Source: Actinomycetes bacterium (GTDB lineage Bacteria; Actinomycetota; Actinomycetes; Propionibacteriales; Propionibacteriaceae). From it: a stretch of DNA of 10,954 nt. The DNA is taken from the NCBI GenBank assembly GCA_023387135.1, contig JAEWIK010000213.1:1-10954 (forward strand), in the 5' to 3' direction. Numbering within the stretch: position 1 is the first letter of the stretch; the number at the start of each line of letters is the position of its first letter. The notes beneath the pieces were generated by a model. The model searched no databases and was not told the DNA's origin. It saw only the letters and a list, made by a program, of their open reading frames with translations. Position numbers and translations under genes: made by a program. Shown piece by piece: positions 7,416-10,954 of this stretch.

Positions 7416-8161
7416 CGACCCTGTACCTCAAGGCTGACGACAGCATCGCAAGGTACGTGATCCTCTCGGGGGACCCGTGGCGCGTCGAGACCCTCGCCGG
7501 CATGCTGGACGACCCTCGCCATGTCGCCTTCGCCCGTGAGTTCAACACCTACACGGGCTCCTACAAGGGAGTACCCGTCACCGTCTCGTCGACGGGCATC
7601 GGCGCGCCGTCCGCCGCCATCGCGATGGAGGAGCTCTACGAGTGCGGCATGGAGGTCGCCGTCCGCATGGGCACCGTGATGGCGCTGTCGGACGACCTGC
7701 TCGGCAGGTTCATCATCCCCGTCGCCTCGATGCGCGAGGAGGGGACGACCGCCGCCTACGCGCCGCCCAGCTACCCCGCGGTCGCCGACCCCGACCTGAT
7801 GGTCGCGCTCAACGAGGCGGTGAGCGCCGCCGGGGCGCAGTACGTCAACGGGCTGAACTGCACAGTCGACGCCTTCTACACGCATATGAAGGAGTCGAAG
7901 CTGTCGCGGCAGCGGGGGATCGACCTCCACCCCGGCTTCGACAGGCTGCGCGACCTCGGGGTGGCGGGGCTCGACATGGAGAGCAGCTGCATCCTCACGC
8001 TGGGCAGGCTGATGGGGATCCGCGCCGCCGTCGTCACCCTCGCCACCGTCCTCGAAGGACTCAAGGACGCGCTCCAGGGCCAGGCCCGCACCGATGCCGA
8101 GGCCCTGCTCTGCCGGGTGGCCCTCGACGGCATCCACAGGTTCGCACGAAAGGACGCATGA
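7412..8161 (+). CDS. nucleoside phosphorylase, uridine phosphorylase-like (PNP_UDP family)
   Basis: At 249 residues this matches E. coli Udp (253) in size, and it probably cleaves a nucleoside with phosphate to base and pentose 1-phosphate. The phosphate site is intact: GDPWR (20-24), Arg42 in AREFN, and Arg85/Thr88 in VRMGTV. The sugar-binding stretch GLDMESSCILTLGRLMG matches NYEMESATLLT of Udp, with the ribose-contacting Met-Glu pair kept. Base recognition differs. The Gln-x-Arg pair that reads uracil in Udp is not seen in the equivalent segment after TVDAFYTHMKESK, and the Gly of GTTG is Met90 (GTVM). The base may therefore not be uracil. ATG 7412 is fixed by the ATGA overlap with the kinase gene and by GGAGAGG (7395-7401). 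It ends one base before the BtpA-like gene. Confidence 0.88.
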   Translation: MTTLYLKADDSIARYVILSGDPWRVETLAGMLDDPRHVAFAREFNTYTGSYKGVPVTVSSTGIGAPSAAIAMEELYECGMEVAVRMGTVMALSDDLLGRFIIPVASMREEGTTAAYAPPSYPAVADPDLMVALNEAVSAAGAQYVNGLNCTVDAFYTHMKESKLSRQRGIDLHPGFDRLRDLGVAGLDMESSCILTLGRLMGIRAAVVTLATVLEGLKDALQGQARTDAEALLCRVALDGIHRFARKDA

Positions 8162-8162
8162 C

Positions 8163-8969
8163 ATGGCAACGCAGGATTACTTCGGACCGGGCAAGCAGTT
8201 CATCCTCGGGATGGTGCACTGCCTGCCGTTGCCTGGGACGCCGAAGTTCGACGGGAACATGACGCGGATCATCGACCAGGCGGTCTCCGACGCCCAGACC
8301 CTCGAACGCGCGGGAGTCGACGCCGTCATCGTGGAGAACATGGGTGACGACCCGTTCGGCATCCAGCTCGATCCCCCGCAGAGCATGGCGCTCGCCGCGA
8401 TCAGCGCGCTGGTGAAGCAGGCGGTCGGCATCCCCGTCGGCATCGACGCGGCGCTCAACGACTACAAGACCTCGCTGTCCATCGCGCAGGCCATCGGCGG
8501 CGACTTCGTCCGCCTGCCGGTGTTCGTCGACACCGTCGACTTCTACGGCTGCGGGATCGTGCAGCCGTGCGCCCGCGAGGCCATGTACTACCGCAAGGCC
8601 ATCGGCGCCGAGAACGTCAGGGTGTTCGCCGACATCCAGGTCAAGCACACGCACATGACGCTGCCCAGCGTGACCATCGAGGACTCGGCCCGGGCGGCCC
8701 GCGACTGCGGCGCCGACGCCCTGATAGTGACGGGCTCCCGGATCGGCGTCGAGACACCGATCGACCTGATCCAGCGTGCGAAGCGCGTCGTCGACATCCC
8801 CGTCATCGCCGGCAGCGGCGTGAAGACGACGAACATCGCCGAACAACTCTCCATCGCCGACGGTGCCATCGTCGGCAGCAGCCTCAAGGAGGGCGGGGAC
8901 ATCAGCAACCCCGTCTCGTACGACCTCACCCGCGCCCTCGTGGACGCGCTCGGACGAAAGGACCACTGA
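8163..8969 (+). CDS. BtpA/SgcQ family TIM-barrel protein
   Basis: This 268-residue protein matches the BtpA/SgcQ family over its whole length. The family's opening motif ILGMVHCLPLPGTP (14-27) is followed by GVDAVIVENMGDDPF (51-65). The C-terminal half ends in a standard TIM-barrel phosphate-binding pair: GSGVKTTNI (217-225) and ADGAIVGSSLK (232-242). The family is named for a cyanobacterial photosystem I biogenesis factor, but its bacterial relatives such as E. coli SgcQ sit in sugar operons and their reactions are not established to my knowledge. A phosphorylated sugar or base-sugar intermediate is a likely ligand here (inference from the phosphate motif and neighbours). ATG 8163 is chosen because AAGGA (8150-8154) lies 8 nt upstream and the preceding gene stops at 8161. 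An ATG at 8158 is out of frame. Confidence 0.88.
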   Translation: MATQDYFGPGKQFILGMVHCLPLPGTPKFDGNMTRIIDQAVSDAQTLERAGVDAVIVENMGDDPFGIQLDPPQSMALAAISALVKQAVGIPVGIDAALNDYKTSLSIAQAIGGDFVRLPVFVDTVDFYGCGIVQPCAREAMYYRKAIGAENVRVFADIQVKHTHMTLPSVTIEDSARAARDCGADALIVTGSRIGVETPIDLIQRAKRVVDIPVIAGSGVKTTNIAEQLSIADGAIVGSSLKEGGDISNPVSYDLTRALVDALGRKDH

Positions 8970-8971
8970 CT

Positions 8972-10126
8972 GTGATGCGACCCATGAAGCTCGGCGGGAG
9001 CGAGTTGGTGTTCGGGCAGGGATGCCTCGAACACCTGCGCACGCTGAAGGGCCGCAGGGCGGTCATCGTCATGCGTGGCGACAGGTTCGCCCGCAACGGC
9101 ATCCTCGACATCGTCGGCGAGCACCTGGCGGCGGCGGGCATCGAGTGGAAGGTGTTCGACGGCGTCGAGCCCGACCCCAAGTTCTCGTCGGTGAAGGCGG
9201 GCGCCGACCTCATGAAGGAGTTCGGGCCGGACGTGATCATCGCGCTCGGCGGCGGCTCGGCGATGGACGCCGCCAAGGCCATGTGGGTCTTCTACGAGCA
9301 CCCCGAACTCGCCGACCTGGCGGACCTGCTGCCGCCGAAGAAGATCCCGCCGCTGCGGCAGAAGGCCCGCATGGTGTGCATCCCGTCCACCAGCGGCAGC
9401 GCCAGCGAGGTGAGCCGCAGCATCGTCATCTCCGACGACGAGAGCGGCACCAAGCACGGCATCGGTGACATGGAGATGGTGCCCGACATCGCGATCTGCG
9501 ATCCGCTGGTCACCGCCACGATGTCACCGCGCGTCACCGCCGACAGCGGCATGGACGCCCTCACCCACGCGATCGAGGCCTTCGTCTCGACCAGGGCCAA
9601 CTACCTGAGCGACATCCTCGCGCTGGCGGCGGCCAAGGACATCATGGAATCCCTGCCGGCGGCGTGCAGCCACGGCGACGACCTCGAGGTGCGCGAGCGG
9701 ATGCTCAACGCCTCGATGGTGGCGGGGCTGGCGTTCACCAACGTGTCGCTGGGGATCGTCCACTCGATGGCCCACTCGCTGGGCAGCCACTTCGGGATCG
9801 CACACGGCTTGGCCAACGCCGTCCTGCTGCCCTATGTCGTGGAGTTCAACAGTGCCGACGAGGTCGCGCGCGGCAGGTACCGCCAGCTCGCCGAGGCCAT
9901 CGACGCCGACGACCTGGCCAGCGGCCTGCGCTTCCTGTGCGCGAGGGTGAACGTCCCGTCCTCGCTGCGCGAACTCGTGCCCGACGAGCGCGACTTCATG
10001 GACAGGCTGCCCGCGCTGGTCGAGATGGCCCAGGCCGACGGCTGCACGAAGACCAACCCGATCGTGCCGACCCCCGAGCAGTTCCGTGAGCTGTACCTGG
10101 CCGCGTACAACGGCGAGGTGCGTTGA
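8972..10126 (+). CDS. iron-containing (type III) alcohol dehydrogenase
   Basis: This 384-residue NAD(P)-dependent enzyme interconverts an alcohol and an aldehyde or ketone. The N-terminal dinucleotide domain has GGGSAMDAAKAMW and a TSGSASEVSRSIVI segment. The C-terminal metal domain keeps all four Fe/Zn ligands: Asp195 and His199 in MDALTHAIEAF, His264 in VHSMAHSLGSHF, and His278 in IAHGLANAVLLP. Spacing and numbering are almost identical to E. coli lactaldehyde reductase FucO (D196, H200, H263, H277), so the protein is likely active. Substrate choice varies widely in this family. Between two phosphate-binding TIM barrels, it may reduce an aldehyde released by an aldol-type cleavage (inference). 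I chose GTG 8972, 9 nt after AAGGA (8958-8962); ATG 8975, one codon later, is a close alternative. It ends by overlapping the next gene by one base (TGATG). Confidence 0.93.
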   Translation: MMRPMKLGGSELVFGQGCLEHLRTLKGRRAVIVMRGDRFARNGILDIVGEHLAAAGIEWKVFDGVEPDPKFSSVKAGADLMKEFGPDVIIALGGGSAMDAAKAMWVFYEHPELADLADLLPPKKIPPLRQKARMVCIPSTSGSASEVSRSIVISDDESGTKHGIGDMEMVPDIAICDPLVTATMSPRVTADSGMDALTHAIEAFVSTRANYLSDILALAAAKDIMESLPAACSHGDDLEVRERMLNASMVAGLAFTNVSLGIVHSMAHSLGSHFGIAHGLANAVLLPYVVEFNSADEVARGRYRQLAEAIDADDLASGLRFLCARVNVPSSLRELVPDERDFMDRLPALVEMAQADGCTKTNPIVPTPEQFRELYLAAYNGEVR

Positions 10127-10857
10127 TGAAACTGATCTGCTACCTGTCGAACGGCTACCCGAGCCTCGCCGACAGCGCGGAGATCGCGCGCTGGTACGCC
10201 GAGTCGGGGTGCGACCTGGTCGAGATCGACCTGCCTGCGCGGGACCCGTACCTGGAAGGCGAGTACATCGCCGGGAGGATGGCGTCCGCCCTGGCGGCGT
10301 GCGACGACTACGACGCCTACATGGCCAACATCGTGGGCATCGCCGAGGCGTCCCCCGACCTGCGGATCCTCGTGCTCGCCTACGAGCAGACCGTCGTCGA
10401 GATCGGGGTGGAGAAGTTCATCGCCTTCTGCACCGACAACGAGTTCCTGGACGTGATCCTCGTCGGGCTCGCCAGCGACGAGGTGAAGAACCGGCTGATC
10501 GAGCGCGGCATCAGGGTGTCCTGCTATGTGCAGTTCCACATGGACCCGGCGGAGATCGAGTCGGCCAAGCAGTCGAACGGCTTCGTCTACCTGCAGGCGA
10601 GGCCGGCTCCCGGACAGGTCAATCCCGCCTTCCCGACCCTCGCCGACTGTGTCGCCGAACTGCGGCGCCAGGGCATCGAGCGGCCCATCTACTGCGGAGT
10701 GGGCGTGGCGACCCCCGAGGACTTCGCCGACGTCCGCGACGCGGGTGCCGACGGTGCTTTCGTCGGGAGCACGATCCTGCGCCTCTACCAACAGCCCGAC
10801 GTGCTTCGCGCGACGATCAGGGCGTTCAAGCAGGCCCCGGTGGACCAGCCGGTCTAG
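10126..10857 (+). CDS. tryptophan synthase alpha-like TIM-barrel enzyme (TrpA paralogue)
   Basis: This 243-residue TIM barrel resembles tryptophan synthase alpha chain, which retro-aldol-cleaves indole-3-glycerol phosphate to indole and glyceraldehyde 3-phosphate. It is about 25 residues shorter than TrpA. Catalytic Glu49 of E. coli TrpA aligns with Glu33 in LVEIDLPARDPYLEG. The second catalytic residue, Asp60, is replaced by Glu44. The phosphate-binding loops are kept: CGVGVATPEDF (190-200) and AGADGAFVGSTI (206-217). No trpB or other trp gene is near, and the genes around it are catabolic, so a role in tryptophan synthesis is doubtful. An aldolase-like step on another phosphorylated substrate is a reasonable guess, as is a non-aldolase TIM-barrel role. 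ATG 10126 is chosen because the preceding TGA overlaps it (TGATG) and GCGAGG lies just upstream; TTG 10123 is less likely. It is the last gene of the run. Confidence 0.82.
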   Translation: MKLICYLSNGYPSLADSAEIARWYAESGCDLVEIDLPARDPYLEGEYIAGRMASALAACDDYDAYMANIVGIAEASPDLRILVLAYEQTVVEIGVEKFIAFCTDNEFLDVILVGLASDEVKNRLIERGIRVSCYVQFHMDPAEIESAKQSNGFVYLQARPAPGQVNPAFPTLADCVAELRRQGIERPIYCGVGVATPEDFADVRDAGADGAFVGSTILRLYQQPDVLRATIRAFKQAPVDQPV

Positions 10858-10916
10858 TCCTGCGACCCTCGCCCAGGATGTGCCAGCCGCCATCACCCCG
10901 GAGATGCCACCACGGG
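10858..10916. other. intergenic stretch after the operon
   Basis: I see no gene and no convincing intrinsic terminator here. The only fold noted is a 5-bp stem TCCTG/CAGGA near 10858-10879, with an 11-nt loop and no T-run. Transcription may end by Rho or beyond the window. Confidence 0.35.
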
Positions 10917-10954
10917 TCATTGCAGCGTGTCGAGTCGCACGGTGAGGTAGATGT
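10917..10954 (-). CDS. possible C-terminal end of a convergent gene (partial)
   Basis: On the minus strand a frame open to the window edge ends with TGA at 10919-10917 and encodes the tail IYLTVRLDTLQ. Its mix of hydrophobic and charged residues looks more protein-like than most shadow frames here, and a convergent gene would explain why the operon stops. Eleven residues cannot establish a gene or a family; sequence to the right of 10954 would settle it. Confidence 0.3.
   Translation of the reverse strand, partial: IYLTVRLDTLQ

Noticed and set aside
10858..10879. Stem TCCTG/CAGGA as terminator of the operon
   Set aside because: The stem is 5 bp with an 11-nt loop and no T-run, too weak to call an intrinsic terminator.
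1..10954. CRISPR arrays, insertion sequences, tRNA or rRNA genes, attachment sites
   Set aside because: I found no regularly spaced repeats, no transposase or integrase motifs, and no tRNA-like or rRNA-like segments in the window.

Overview
This is a high-GC window whose coding layout looks actinobacterial: strong G/C at third codon positions, GTG as well as ATG starts, purine-rich ribosome binding sites, and a lipoprotein signal peptide typical of Gram-positive bacteria. I cannot name the species from this sequence alone. Ten complete genes all lie on the + strand between 282 and 10857. They are packed so tightly that they read as one operon: three ATGA overlaps, one 8-nt overlap, one TGATG overlap, and most other gaps are only 1-2 nt.

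Layout. Positions 1-281 hold the possible tail of an upstream gene, a GC-rich hairpin and a putative promoter/operator region. Position 282 starts a GntR/HutC-type repressor. Positions 1072-5870 encode a complete ABC importer of the BMP (basic membrane protein, nucleoside) class: a lipoprotein binding protein, a double ATPase and two permeases. Positions 5863-10857 encode six enzymes: an isochorismatase-like cysteine hydrolase, a PfkB kinase of the nucleoside-kinase type, a uridine-phosphorylase-like nucleoside phosphorylase, a BtpA/SgcQ-family TIM barrel, an iron-type alcohol dehydrogenase, and a tryptophan-synthase-alpha-like TIM barrel. Positions 10858-10954 are a short intergenic stretch that may contain the end of a convergent gene.

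How the parts may work together. BMP-type importers commonly carry nucleosides, and a nucleoside phosphorylase and a nucleoside-type kinase follow, so the simplest reading is uptake and breakdown of a nucleoside or nucleoside-like molecule. The remaining enzymes do not belong to any nucleoside salvage route I know. They are an amidohydrolase-type enzyme, two phosphate-binding TIM barrels and an alcohol dehydrogenase. Together they suggest that the freed base is hydrolysed, or that a phosphorylated sugar is rearranged and cleaved to an aldehyde that is then reduced. The usual partners (deoB, deoC, cdd, trpB) are absent from the window. Residues that recognise the base in uridine phosphorylase, and one catalytic Asp of TrpA, are changed. 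The set is a candidate for an undescribed catabolic pathway, but its substrate is unknown and the chemistry proposed here is inference.
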